Source: Solirubrobacterales bacterium | GTDB lineage: Bacteria; Actinomycetota; Thermoleophilia; Solirubrobacterales; Solirubrobacteraceae | DNA length: 39,469 bases | Direction of reading: 5' to 3' | Assembly: GCA_025963905.1 (NCBI GenBank) | Contig: JAOPZW010000037.1 | Location: forward strand, 1 to 39,469 | Part shown: positions 16,459 to 23,934 of the stretch, piece after piece | Numbering within the stretch: the stretch's first letter is position 1 | How the letters are laid out: every line of letters begins with the position of its first letter | Made by a program: the position numbers and the translations under genes | Notes under the pieces: generated by a model | What the model was told of the DNA's origin: nothing | What the model saw: only the letters and a program-made list of their open reading frames with translations | Database searches by the model: none

Positions 16459-16487
16459 AGCAGCGTCGCCCCGGGCGGCGCTGCTTC
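16457..16487. terminator. Bidirectional terminator hairpin
   Basis: A 14-bp stem (GAAGCAGCGTCGCC / GGCGGCGCTGCTTC, one T-G pair) with a 3-base CCG loop begins within the stop codon of the PHA-synthase-like gene. It lies between two convergent genes and can end both transcripts. Confidence 0.7.
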
Positions 16488-16502
16488 AGCGGTCCGTCCG
16501 GG

Positions 16503-16868
16503 TCAGTGGCCCGGATTCAGGACGCCGTGCGGTCCCAGGGGACCGCTCGGGCTGAGGTTCCACGCCGCACACCCGGTCGGCAGGTTGTTGGCGTTGCCGG
16601 TCGGTCCGTACGCGCCGAGCGGTCCGAGCGGACCGGTCGGGCCGAAGTTCAGGAATCCCGGGATCGTCGGGCACAGGTCGTTGGGGATCGTCAGGCTGCC
16701 GGGGCTCGTCAGGGCCGCCGGCAGGGCCGGCATGGCGGGCATGGCCGGCATGGCGGGCATGGCCGGCATGGCGGGCGCCTGGGCGCCCGCGCCGGCGACA
16801 GGCGCGGCGACGGCCAGCGCGGCAAGGGCGGCAGCCACGCCGGCGGAGCGCTGTCTCAGGGACAACAT
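16503..16868 (-). CDS. Small secreted protein with GPxGPxG motifs
   Basis: The protein has 121 residues. ATG at 16868 has AAAGGAG 9 bases upstream; the earlier ATG at 16877 is too close to that site. The signal peptide is RQRSAGVAAALAALAVAAPVAGAGAQ. Then comes an expanded MPA tripeptide repeat (six or so copies, encoded by an 18-bp DNA repeat), followed by a domain where two Cys (LCPTIPG and TGCAAW) flank GPTGPLGPLGAYGPTG. It ends SGPLGPHGVLNPGH. The Cys-GlyPro-Cys arrangement recurs in the protein at 18080-18430. No enzyme motif is present. Probably an exported envelope or extracellular protein. It converges on the PHA-synthase-like gene and is divergent from the collagen-like protein at 17151. 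Confidence 0.75.
   Translation of the reverse strand: MLSLRQRSAGVAAALAALAVAAPVAGAGAQAPAMPAMPAMPAMPAMPALPAALTSPGSLTIPNDLCPTIPGFLNFGPTGPLGPLGAYGPTGNANNLPTGCAAWNLSPSGPLGPHGVLNPGH
16727..16776 (-). repeat. 18-bp tandem repeat, 2.8 copies
   Basis: On the plus strand the unit is CCGGCATGGCGGGCATGG, present twice in full and once in part. It encodes the alternating Met-Pro-Ala tripeptides of the secreted protein. Such in-frame repeats change copy number easily and may vary between strains. Confidence 0.75.
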
Positions 16869-17150
16869 GTGGTCCATCTCCTTTGTGGTCGAGCGGCGGC
16901 TCCGCCCGGGGTTCCACCAAACGATGGACGCCGGCGGCGCCCGGGACCACCCGCCGTCGGGACCGTCCGTCCTGGACCTCGCGCCGGTGTGGTCGGCGCG
17001 TCCGGGGACCGGTGACCGGGCGCTCTCTGGCAAGAGGGGCAGTTCCGGGGCGCGCCACCGGGGGGCAGGGTGTCGCGTGCCGCCCGGGCTCCGCTTTGCC
17101 CGGGCGCGATGCATCCCATCCGATCCGCCCGGTCCGTCGAAAGGATCCTC

Positions 17151-17891
17151 ATGCACCGCAGGTTCATCGCCCATGTCAAGCACAACGTCGTGGGCTACAT
17201 CGCGCTCTTCGCCGCCCTGGGAGGCACGTCCTATGCGGCGGTCAGCCTCACCCCCGGCAGCGTCACCAACCGCGCACTCGCTCGCGGCGCCGTCACCCAC
17301 ACCAAGCTCGCGGCGAACAGCGTCGACGGAGCGAACATCGTCAACGGTACCGTCACCAAGGCCGACCTCGCCGCGGGAACGCTCGCCGACCTGGCGAACG
17401 GCTCCAAGGGAGCGGCCGGGGGCAAGGCGGGTCGCGACGCGACGGGTCCGGCCGGTCCGGTCGGGCCGGCGGGTCGCGCCGGCGCCGACGGCAGCGCTTC
17501 GATCATCGCGCGCGCGCGCGCGACCGCGTCGGTCACGGCACCGCACGGAGCCACGACGAGCGTTCCCGTCGACAGCGGGACGTGGAACCAGGACCCCGGT
17601 GACGTCGACCTGGTGACCGGCAGCGTGACGATCAAGACGCCTTCGGCCTGCACCGGGTCGTTCGGCAACTCCCTCATCCTCCAGGTCGACGGCGCTCCCG
17701 CGACCTTCGCCGTGGCGCCGACGGCGCCGCCGTCCGGCACCGTGTCGATGCCGATCGCCGTCATGGCGGTCATGGAGCCCTCGAGCTCCACGACGCATCA
17801 CCTCACGGCGTCGCTCGCCAATTCGTGCACCAAGGCCGGCGAGGACTTCGGGATCAGCGACCTCAAGGTCGACATCGTGAAGTTCCACTGA
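17151..17891 (+). CDS. Secreted protein with collagen-like segment
   Basis: The protein has 246 residues from ATG 17151, with AAAGGA 6 bases upstream. The N-terminus HVKHNVVGYIALFAALGGTSYA is a distinctive membrane-targeting segment that I associate with exported proteins of Solirubrobacterales relatives. Next come SVTNRALARGAV, THTKLAANSV and VNGTVTKADLA, short repeated units of a beta-solenoid-like type. A Gly-X-Y stretch (GPAGPVGPAGRAGADG) follows near residues 128-145. The C-terminal 100 residues are Ser/Thr/Val-rich with two Cys (SACTGSFG and NSCTKAG) and look like a beta-sandwich. No catalytic motif. Likely a surface or matrix protein. A longer frame starting at 17070 lacks support. Confidence 0.8.
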   Translation: MHRRFIAHVKHNVVGYIALFAALGGTSYAAVSLTPGSVTNRALARGAVTHTKLAANSVDGANIVNGTVTKADLAAGTLADLANGSKGAAGGKAGRDATGPAGPVGPAGRAGADGSASIIARARATASVTAPHGATTSVPVDSGTWNQDPGDVDLVTGSVTIKTPSACTGSFGNSLILQVDGAPATFAVAPTAPPSGTVSMPIAVMAVMEPSSSTTHHLTASLANSCTKAGEDFGISDLKVDIVKFH

Positions 17892-18079
17892 GGATCCTGC
17901 CACAGGGTCAGTCGAGATCGGCTCGCAGACCAGGTCCGGCGGCGGTCTCCACAGCGGACGATCTGATCATGAAGTGCACGACCGACAACCCTCGGGGCGG
18001 CGCAGAGCACGAGTGCGCGCGGAGATCGAATGTTCGGCGGCAGCCCCGACCGCCGTGCACCAGGAGGTTCGTCACCCCC

Positions 18080-18430
18080 ATGTTCATCGCAAAGCGTCTC
18101 ACCGCTATGGCGGCCGTCATCGGCGTCGTGGCGGTAGGCGCTCCAGTCGCCGCCGCAAGCGCCGCCGGACCGCTGGCGGGGCTCGGCCAGCTCACGCCCG
18201 GTGGCGGCAACTCGGCCGACGTCTGCCTCAACGGCGTCGTCGACCCCGGCCCGCTCGGCCCAAGCGGTCCCTACGGCGTCGACGGGCCGTGGGGGGCCAA
18301 CGGTCCGATGCACAGCTCCCCCAACCCCCTAGGAAACGTCGCCGGCTGCGGTGGAGGACTCGCCTTCGTGCTACGAGGCGGGACGGTCGCCTCGTACGTC
18401 CAGGCGAACCTCGCGTCCGTCGGGCGGTGA
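18080..18430 (+). CDS. Small secreted protein with GPxGPxG motifs
   Basis: The protein has 116 residues; CAGGAGG at 18061-18067 lies 12 bases before the ATG. The signal peptide is AKRLTAMAAVIGVVAVGAPVAAASAA. The mature part has two Cys (DVCLNG and AGCGGG) enclosing GPLGPSGPYGVDGPWGANGP, the same layout as the product of 16503-16868. The C-terminal 25 residues (FVLRGGTVASYVQANLASV) differ. No known domain. With its two relatives it suggests a family of small exported Gly/Pro proteins, possibly with a disulfide-closed loop. A 12-bp terminator hairpin lies 55 bases downstream. Confidence 0.72.
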   Translation: MFIAKRLTAMAAVIGVVAVGAPVAAASAAGPLAGLGQLTPGGGNSADVCLNGVVDPGPLGPSGPYGVDGPWGANGPMHSSPNPLGNVAGCGGGLAFVLRGGTVASYVQANLASVGR

Positions 18431-18485
18431 TGGTCGGCAGCGCTCGCCCGGTCCGCCCCCCTGAGCGAGCCTGACCGACGCCGGC

Positions 18486-18512
18486 GCACGGCGGGCCTCT
18501 GGCCCGCCGTGC
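18486..18512. terminator. Terminator hairpin
   Basis: GCACGGCGGGCC-TCT-GGCCCGCCGTGC is a perfect 12-bp stem with a 3-base loop, 55 bases after the stop of the small secreted protein. The rest of 18431-18630 shows no supported gene. Confidence 0.65.
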
Positions 18513-18630
18513 GGCTGGTGCCGTCGCCTGGTGGCGCTTGCCAGCCTGGACTGGCCGACGGACCAGCTGGCAAGTGCCCCGGCGGCGGCGAACATGGGAG
18601 CTCCCACCCGACCTGGATTGAGGACCATCG

Positions 18631-18828
18631 ATGGACCGTCACCCCTCCTCCGCCACGTCTGTCGAGGTCGACCTCGACTCGACGCGCAGCCGGCTCCTGC
18701 TCGCCCGCGAGCAGTGCGCCTCGCAGTCCACGACCGAGCACCTTCGCTCGATCGGAGCGATGCCCTCGTGGCTGACGGGGCCTCAGCAGACCGCGCCTCA
18801 GCCTGGCGCCGAGCAGCCGGATCGCTGA
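18631..18828 (+). CDS. Hypothetical small protein
   Basis: A 65-residue frame starts at ATG with GAGGA about 7 bases upstream and ends one base before the stop of the convergent gene. The product is hydrophilic with a helical stretch (DLDSTRSRLLLAREQC) and a Pro/Gln-rich tail. No domain or signal peptide is visible. The ribosome site is the main support; it may be spurious. Confidence 0.35.
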   Translation: MDRHPSSATSVEVDLDSTRSRLLLAREQCASQSTTEHLRSIGAMPSWLTGPQQTAPQPGAEQPDR

Positions 18829-18829
18829 C

Positions 18830-19075
18830 TCACGCTGCCCGGCGAGACCGCTCGTCGTGGATCCGCCGGAGCGCCGCGTACAGGTAGGGATGACGAAACG
18901 CGTTGAGGGCGTGGTCCGGCTCGACGCGGAACTCGAAGGACGCGCCGGCCCGGGACGGGTGGACGACCACCGCCACCGAGTCGTCCGACGCCCTCCACAG
19001 GAGCTGCACCTCGAGCCCCTCGGCCACCCGGTAGGCCAGCTCGCGGCGGGGCTCCTCGCTCTGCTTCCGAGTCAT
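18830..19075 (-). CDS. Small conserved-type hypothetical protein
   Basis: The protein has 81 residues from ATG 19075. The sequence ELAYRVAEGLEVQLLWRASDDSVAVVVHPSRAG and the later FRVEPDHALNAFRHPYLYAAL match a pattern I know from short actinobacterial proteins of unknown role, with an ELAYR beginning, a strand-rich middle and a HPYxYA ending. No signal peptide or catalytic residues are visible. An in-frame ATG at 19102 is possible, but no clear ribosome site precedes either. Confidence 0.65.
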   Translation of the reverse strand: MTRKQSEEPRRELAYRVAEGLEVQLLWRASDDSVAVVVHPSRAGASFEFRVEPDHALNAFRHPYLYAALRRIHDERSRRAA

Positions 19076-19154
19076 CGGAAGGCAACGTAGGAGCCCGGCC
19101 ATCCGGTCGCATCCGCGTCGTCCCCAGTCCGGGCGACCGGTCGCTCGCGGCTCG

Positions 19155-19598
19155 TCAGTCCGATCTGCGGTCGCCCGGGACTCCGGGCACGACGCCCGTG
19201 CGCGCGGCGTGCGGGTCGCCCTTGGCCTGCGGCGGGTCCTCGTGGCTGTCGAGGTGGGCGGGGTCGTGCTCGGAGGTGTCCAACGGCTCCGAGCGCCAGC
19301 CGAGGCGGCCGAGCTCCTCGGCGACCGTCGGGTCCAACTGCCCCTCACCGCCGGTCTGCGCCAGCACCATCGGCGGGCGCCCGCGCTTGACGCGCAGCTC
19401 GTTGATCAGCTCCTCTGCGCGCTTCCAGCTCAAGGCGACGTGCTCACCGGCGCGCGCGTCGGGCGGGAACCACCGGCGCTCGGTGAGCCCCCGGTAGAGC
19501 TCGCGGCAGAACTTCTCGTCGGCCAGGCGATCCCCGAGGCGGTCGAGGTCGTGCAGGAGCAGCTGCTCCAGCTCCTCGGGCGTGCGTTGCTCGGTCAT
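19155..19598 (-). CDS. Hypothetical protein
   Basis: The protein has 147 residues. The N-terminal 90 are charged and helical (EELEQLLLHDLDRLGDRLADEKFCRELYRGLTERRW), followed by VALSWKRAEELINELRVKRGRPPM, which could be a small folded or nucleic-acid-binding unit. The C-terminal 50 residues are acidic and His/Asp-rich (SEHDPAHLDSHEDPP) and probably disordered. No known domain is recognised. It lies 45 bases downstream of the histidine kinase gene on the same strand and could be at the end of that transcript. Confidence 0.6.
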   Translation of the reverse strand: MTEQRTPEELEQLLLHDLDRLGDRLADEKFCRELYRGLTERRWFPPDARAGEHVALSWKRAEELINELRVKRGRPPMVLAQTGGEGQLDPTVAEELGRLGWRSEPLDTSEHDPAHLDSHEDPPQAKGDPHAARTGVVPGVPGDRRSD

Positions 19599-19643
19599 GG
19601 CGCCGCGCTACCCACCGCGATGCCCCGGCATGCCGGGGCACCA

Positions 19644-21071
19644 TCAGCGGCCGTTGATGCGGAGCTCCAGGATGAACCGCGCACCGCCCTGCGGGGAGTC
19701 CTCCGCCCAGACGCCGCCGCCGTGCGCCACGGCGATCACCTTGACGATCGACAGGCCGAGACCCGCCCCGCCGCCGTCGCGTGCGCGGCTGGCGTCGAGG
19801 CGCGCGAAGCGGTCGAAGATACGGCCGCGCGCGCCGGCCGGGATGCCCGGGCCGTCGTCGTCGACGATGAGGCGCACGCGCTCGCCGCGGGCCTCGGCGC
19901 TCAGCCGCGCCAGCCCTCCGGGCTCGACGTGGGCGATGGCGTTGCTGAGCAGGTTGCGCAGCGCCTGCGCCATGCGATCGGGGTCGGCGTCCAGCACGAT
20001 GGGCGGGATCGCGCCGAGCTCCAGCCGCCGGTCGGCGACCGTCGGGCGCATGCTGTCCGCGATGCCGCGCAGGAACTCGGGGAGGTCGATCGGCTCCGGG
20101 CGCAGGAAGCCGTCCTCACCGGCGTGGGTCAGGAGCAGCAGATCCTCGACCAGCCGCGCCATCCGGTCGATCTCGGTGCGCACGACGCCCTCGACGTGGC
20201 GGATCTCCTGGCGGCTGGGGTGGTCGCTCATCGCCAGGACCTCGAGCTGTCCGCGCGCGATCGTCAACGGCGTGCGCAGCTCGTGTGAGGCATCGGCCAC
20301 GAACGCGTTCTGCCGGGCGAACGCGCCCTCGAGGCGCTCGAGCATCTGATCGAAGGAGTGCGCGAGCACGCGGACCTCGTCGTGCGGGCCGCCGAGCTCC
20401 ATGCGCGGGGTGAGGTCCCCCGCGTCCACGCGCGCCGCCACCCGCGCCATGCGGCGCAACGGCGCGGAGATGCGCGATGCCACGAGGAGGCCCCCGCCCA
20501 GCGCGGCGAGCATGCCGAGCGCGCCGGCGAGCAGGAAGGCGTTCTTGACCGTGCTCTCGGCACGCTCGGCGGGACCGGTCGGCTCGGCGACGCCGAAGCG
20601 CGCGGTCCCGCCCGCGGTGGGCACGTCGGTCACGAGCAGGCGGACCGGGCCGACGCCGGGAAGCACCCGCTTGCTGAGGCCGGCGGGCGCGCCGAGCACC
20701 GCGCGCGCGTCCTCGGCCTCCTCGTGGAGCTGGGCGGGTGAATCGTCGGAGTCGGCGGCGGTGTTCAGCAGCTCCGGCTCGTTGGTGATCGGCGTGCCCC
20801 CCGGCGGCGTGACGAACAGCACGTGCCTGGTCGCCCGCAGCCCCTGGCGCGCGATGTAGTCGCGCGCGGCGCGCTCGATCTGGGCCGACGACCGCGCGGG
20901 GACGGCTGCTCGCATCGCGGCCATATCCTCGTGGAGGCCGTGATCGGTGCTGTCGCCCAGCCGCGTGGCGGTGCCGCGGTAGACCGCGAGGAACCCCGCA
21001 CCGAGGCAGACCGCGACGACGCCGGCGACCAGCAGCGTGATGCGCAGTCGCAGGCCGGCGAGCGAGCTCAC
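19644..21071 (-). CDS. Sensor histidine kinase (OmpR-partner type)
   Basis: The protein has 475 residues. The first membrane helix is at about 8-32 and the second at about 177-200, with a 140-residue periplasmic-side sensor between them. HAMP follows at about 200-250, then the phospho-accepting His263 in ADASHELRTPLT, the N-box Asn373 (LRNLLSNAIAH), DDDGPGI (G1), FDRFARLD (F-box) and GAGLGLSIVK (G2). All catalytic motifs are intact. It autophosphorylates and passes phosphate to the response regulator encoded just upstream, with which it overlaps by 4 bases (GTGA). Position at the end of the ApbE/ferric-reductase/NuoF operon suggests that it senses the redox or envelope state served by those proteins. 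Confidence 0.93.
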   Translation of the reverse strand: MSSLAGLRLRITLLVAGVVAVCLGAGFLAVYRGTATRLGDSTDHGLHEDMAAMRAAVPARSSAQIERAARDYIARQGLRATRHVLFVTPPGGTPITNEPELLNTAADSDDSPAQLHEEAEDARAVLGAPAGLSKRVLPGVGPVRLLVTDVPTAGGTARFGVAEPTGPAERAESTVKNAFLLAGALGMLAALGGGLLVASRISAPLRRMARVAARVDAGDLTPRMELGGPHDEVRVLAHSFDQMLERLEGAFARQNAFVADASHELRTPLTIARGQLEVLAMSDHPSRQEIRHVEGVVRTEIDRMARLVEDLLLLTHAGEDGFLRPEPIDLPEFLRGIADSMRPTVADRRLELGAIPPIVLDADPDRMAQALRNLLSNAIAHVEPGGLARLSAEARGERVRLIVDDDGPGIPAGARGRIFDRFARLDASRARDGGGAGLGLSIVKVIAVAHGGGVWAEDSPQGGARFILELRINGR

Positions 21072-21739
21072 CGAACGGTGAACCGGTAGCCCGCCGACCG
21101 GATGGTGTCGATCGGAACCGGCCGGTCCGGGCGCCCGAGCTTCCTGCGCAGGTACCCGACGTACACCTCTACGACGTTGGTCTGCGGCTCGAAGTCATAG
21201 CCCCAGACGCCGCTGAGCAGCTGCTCGCGCGAGAGCACCTGGTTGGGGTGGCGCATGAAGTGCACCAGCAGCTCGAACTCCTTGGCGGACAGGCGCACCG
21301 ACTCGTCGTCGCGGTGGACCTCGCGCGACAGGAGGTCGACGTCGATCCCCCCCGCGCTCAGGCGCGTGGCTTCCGGCTGCGACGGCCGCCGGAGATGGGC
21401 GCGCACGCGGGCGAGCAGCTCGTCGACCGAGAACGGCTTGGTCACGTAGTCGGTCGCTCCGGCGTCCAGCGCCTCGACCTTCGCGCCGACCTCTCCCAGC
21501 GCGGTCAGCATGATCACCGGCAGGTCAGGCTTGGCCGCCCGGATGCCCCGGAGCACCTCGACGCCCTCCCGGCCGGGGAGGAGGCGGTCGAGCACCACGA
21601 GGTCGACGTCGCTGGTCAGCGCGCGGCGCTCGCCCTCCAGGCCGTCGCAGGACACGTCGACCTGATGGCCTTCGGCGCGCAACGCCTTGCGCACGAACTC
21701 GACGATGCCCGACTCGTCTTCGATCAGCAGGATGCGCAC
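21068..21739 (-). CDS. OmpR-family response regulator
   Basis: The protein has 223 residues from GTG. The receiver domain has acidic residues Glu7/Asp8, phospho-acceptor Asp51 (LVVLDRLLPG), Thr79 and Lys101 (YVTKPF). The winged-helix output domain occupies about 125-223 (LSAKEFELLVHFMRHPNQVLSREQLL and VEVYVGYLRRKL). It is the partner of the downstream histidine kinase. It begins 43 bases after the ferredoxin gene on the same strand, so it is probably cotranscribed with the redox genes. The 11-bp-phased hexamers at 25387-25414, upstream of the operon, are the expected type of binding site for this family. Confidence 0.93.
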   Translation of the reverse strand: MRILLIEDESGIVEFVRKALRAEGHQVDVSCDGLEGERRALTSDVDLVVLDRLLPGREGVEVLRGIRAAKPDLPVIMLTALGEVGAKVEALDAGATDYVTKPFSVDELLARVRAHLRRPSQPEATRLSAGGIDVDLLSREVHRDDESVRLSAKEFELLVHFMRHPNQVLSREQLLSGVWGYDFEPQTNVVEVYVGYLRRKLGRPDRPVPIDTIRSAGYRFTVR

Positions 21740-21782
21740 GCGGGAATCGTAGGCCGATGGTCCCGACGAGACCGCGCTGCGC

Positions 21783-22013
21783 TCAGCCGGCCCGCGCCTG
21801 GCGCAACGCCAGCGCCAGCGCCGGGCAGGCCTTGACGGCGCGCAGCGCGTGCTCGCGCAGGCTCGCCGGGACCTGGGGGTCGATCATCGGGTAGCCCCAG
21901 TCGTCGAGGACGATGCGCTCGGGCAGCAACTCGGCGCACAGCCCATGTCCCGTGCAGGCGATCGGATCGAGCACGAGCTCCTCGCCCGGGGGCGCGGTCG
22001 GCCGGCGGGTCAC
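21783..22013 (-). CDS. Small ferredoxin
   Basis: The protein has 76 residues. The Fe-S ligands are Cys20 and Cys26 (CTGHGLC) and Cys63 followed by Pro (ACPALAL). This C-x5-C...CP pattern with three Cys is that of actinobacterial [3Fe-4S]-type single-cluster ferredoxins, one-electron carriers in the cytoplasm. The GTG start overlaps the stop of the NuoF-like gene (GTGA), so it is coupled to that flavoprotein and is likely its electron acceptor or donor. Confidence 0.88.
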   Translation of the reverse strand: MTRRPTAPPGEELVLDPIACTGHGLCAELLPERIVLDDWGYPMIDPQVPASLREHALRAVKACPALALALRQARAG

Positions 22014-23254
22014 GCGGCCGCCCTCGCACGGCTCGGGCCGGGAAGGACCAGCGTCGCGGGGGCGGCGCACCCGGAGCACGCCCCGTGGTGCGCGTGCTCC
22101 TCGAGCTCGGTGCGGAACAGCCGGGTCGCGCTGGCCAGCATCCGGGCCACGCCGTCGGGATGGGCGCAGGCGCCGCGGCCGCTGACCATCTCCGTCCAGC
22201 GGACGAGCCGCTCGCCGTCCCCGGGCACGGTCCGCGCGGTCGCGAAGCGGTCCAGCACCCCGGCCAGCGATCCGAGGCCGTGCACGCAGGGGCCGCACTG
22301 GCCGGCGGACTCGCCGGCCATGTACCCGGCCAGGCGGGCCGTCTCGGCCACCGGGCACGCCGAGGCGCCGAGCACCACGATGACCCCGGCGCCGACGGCG
22401 GCGCCGTGGCGGCGCAGGTCAGCATCGTCGAGCGTCATGCCCGCTCCGTCCTCGTCGACCCACGCGCCGAAGTACCCGCCCACGAGCAGGGCGCGCGCCG
22501 GCTCGGTCAGGCCACCCGCGAGGCGCGACAGATCGGCCAGCGGCATGCCGGACGCGACCTCGTAGACGCCCGGCGCCTGGACCGCGCCGGAGATCGTCAC
22601 CAGCGTCGTTCCGGGCCGGTCGCTCGTGCCGCGCTCGCGGAACCACTCCGCGCCGTGCCGGGCGATGAGGCCGATGTGGGCGAGCGTCTCGACGTTCTGC
22701 ACCAGGGTGGGACGCTTGCGATAGCCCTGCTGCGCGGGGCGCGGCGGGGTCACGCGCGGGCGCGGGGCGCGGCCCTCCAGGTGCGCGATCACCGCGGTCT
22801 CCTCGCCGGCGACGTATCCCGGGGCGCTCTCCAGCACGGTCACGCGGGGCTCCCGGCGGGAGCCGGCGGCGCGCTCGGCCAGCGCGGCGGCGACGACCGC
22901 GTTGGCCTGGGGCGAAGCGCAGAACAGCACCTCGTGGGCGCCCACGGCCCGGGCGGCGGCCAGAGCGCCGTCGAGCACGAGGTGGGGCGTGCGGCGCAGC
23001 AGCGAGCGGTCCTTGGCGCTCATCGGCTCGCCCTCGGTCCCGTTGACGATGACCACCGGGCGGCGGCCCTCGGCGACGGCGGCCAGCTTGATCCCGGCGG
23101 GGAAGCCGGCGCCGCCGCGGCCACGCAGCCCCGCGCGGGTGACCTCGCGGACGAGCTCGGACGTGACGTCGGGCATCGGGCCGTGCACGGCCAGATGCCG
23201 GCCCAGGCCGACGGGGTTGCGGCCCGCGAGGCCGGCGAGGAGGCGATCGCTCAT
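22010..23254 (-). CDS. NuoF-like FMN/Fe-S NADH-oxidising subunit
   Basis: The protein has 414 residues. The FMN/NADH-binding core of the 51-kDa complex I subunit is evident: RGRGGAGFPAGIK (44-56), NGTEGEPMSAKDR (71-83), YVAGEETAVI, RPTLVQNVET and a SLBB-like region (ISGAVQAPGVYEV). The Fe-S region reads ESAGQCGPC (315-323): two of the three clustered Cys are present but the first is Ala317; Cys363 (GACAHPDG) is the distant ligand. Extra Cys are at 300 and in a C-terminal CSGC. It probably oxidises NADH and passes electrons to the adjacent ferredoxin or membrane haem protein rather than being part of complex I, since no other nuo genes are here. ATG 23254 overlaps the stop of the membrane protein gene. 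Confidence 0.88.
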   Translation of the reverse strand: MSDRLLAGLAGRNPVGLGRHLAVHGPMPDVTSELVREVTRAGLRGRGGAGFPAGIKLAAVAEGRRPVVIVNGTEGEPMSAKDRSLLRRTPHLVLDGALAAARAVGAHEVLFCASPQANAVVAAALAERAAGSRREPRVTVLESAPGYVAGEETAVIAHLEGRAPRPRVTPPRPAQQGYRKRPTLVQNVETLAHIGLIARHGAEWFRERGTSDRPGTTLVTISGAVQAPGVYEVASGMPLADLSRLAGGLTEPARALLVGGYFGAWVDEDGAGMTLDDADLRRHGAAVGAGVIVVLGASACPVAETARLAGYMAGESAGQCGPCVHGLGSLAGVLDRFATARTVPGDGERLVRWTEMVSGRGACAHPDGVARMLASATRLFRTELEEHAHHGACSGCAAPATLVLPGPSRARAAA

Positions 23255-23934
23255 CGATGACTCCGCGCGGTCGTGGCGGCCTTCGCGCCGAGGATGCTCG
23301 GCGGCGTCCCCGCCTTGGCGGCCCAGCCGCCTGCCAGTGGCCCCGACGGCAGCCAGATCGCGAGCGCGATGACGCCGGCGGCCACGGTCGCGGCCGCGCC
23401 GGCGCGCACGCGGATCGCCGTTCCGCGGTCGGCCAACCGCACGCCCACCGCGACGATGACGACCGCCGTGCAGCCCAGGCTCAGCCACGTCAGCCAGCCG
23501 GGGCGCACGTCGCTGCCGGTGCCCAGGCCGTGGACCAGCGCCACCGGCCAGCAGGCGTAGGCCAGCCAGTGCACCGCGCGCCAGGCGCGCAGGCCGAGCC
23601 GCGCGCGCAGCAGGCTCGTGACGATCAGGGCGATCAGGAGGTCGAGCGCCAGCGCGCCGAGCCCGAGCCACACGGGGCGATACGTCCCGCCGAAGGGGAC
23701 GAACGCATCGACCAGGCGGATCGGGGCGTAGCCGTCGAGCACCGTCGTCCCGACGTGCACGGCCAGCAGGACGCACACCAGCAGGGATGTCGTCCGGTGC
23801 CAGCCGTCGACGGCGAAGCGCGGCACCAGCCGCGACGCGTAGCGCTGCACGTTGACCACGCCCAGCGTGAGCGACAGCGTGAGCAGGACGAGCGCCGCTG
23901 CGCCGGTGCCGCGTGTGAGGTACCAGAGCGCCAT
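23251..23934 (-). CDS. Ferric-reductase-like transmembrane haem protein
   Basis: The protein has 227 residues with about six membrane helices. Two pairs of His, His46/His60 (GWHRTTSLLVCVLLAVH) and His122/His135 (VHWLAYACWPVALVH), are spaced to bind two stacked haems, as in the ferric reductase/MsrQ/NOX transmembrane superfamily. There is no cytoplasmic flavin domain, so electrons must come from a separate protein, here plausibly the NuoF-like subunit and ferredoxin. The ATG shares one base with the stop of the apbE gene (TGATG). An upstream extension to 24024 lies within apbE and is rejected. Likely role: moving electrons across the membrane to an external flavin or acceptor. Confidence 0.88.
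   Translation of the reverse strand: MALWYLTRGTGAAALVLLTLSLTLGVVNVQRYASRLVPRFAVDGWHRTTSLLVCVLLAVHVGTTVLDGYAPIRLVDAFVPFGGTYRPVWLGLGALALDLLIALIVTSLLRARLGLRAWRAVHWLAYACWPVALVHGLGTGSDVRPGWLTWLSLGCTAVVIVAVGVRLADRGTAIRVRAGAAATVAAGVIALAIWLPSGPLAGGWAAKAGTPPSILGAKAATTARSHR

Noticed and set aside
16727-16776. CRISPR-like array
   Set aside because: Repeats are contiguous 18-bp units without spacers and are in frame with a secreted protein.
22010-23254. Part of a complex I (nuo) operon
   Set aside because: No other complex I subunits are nearby, and the Fe-S cysteine pattern differs from true NuoF.
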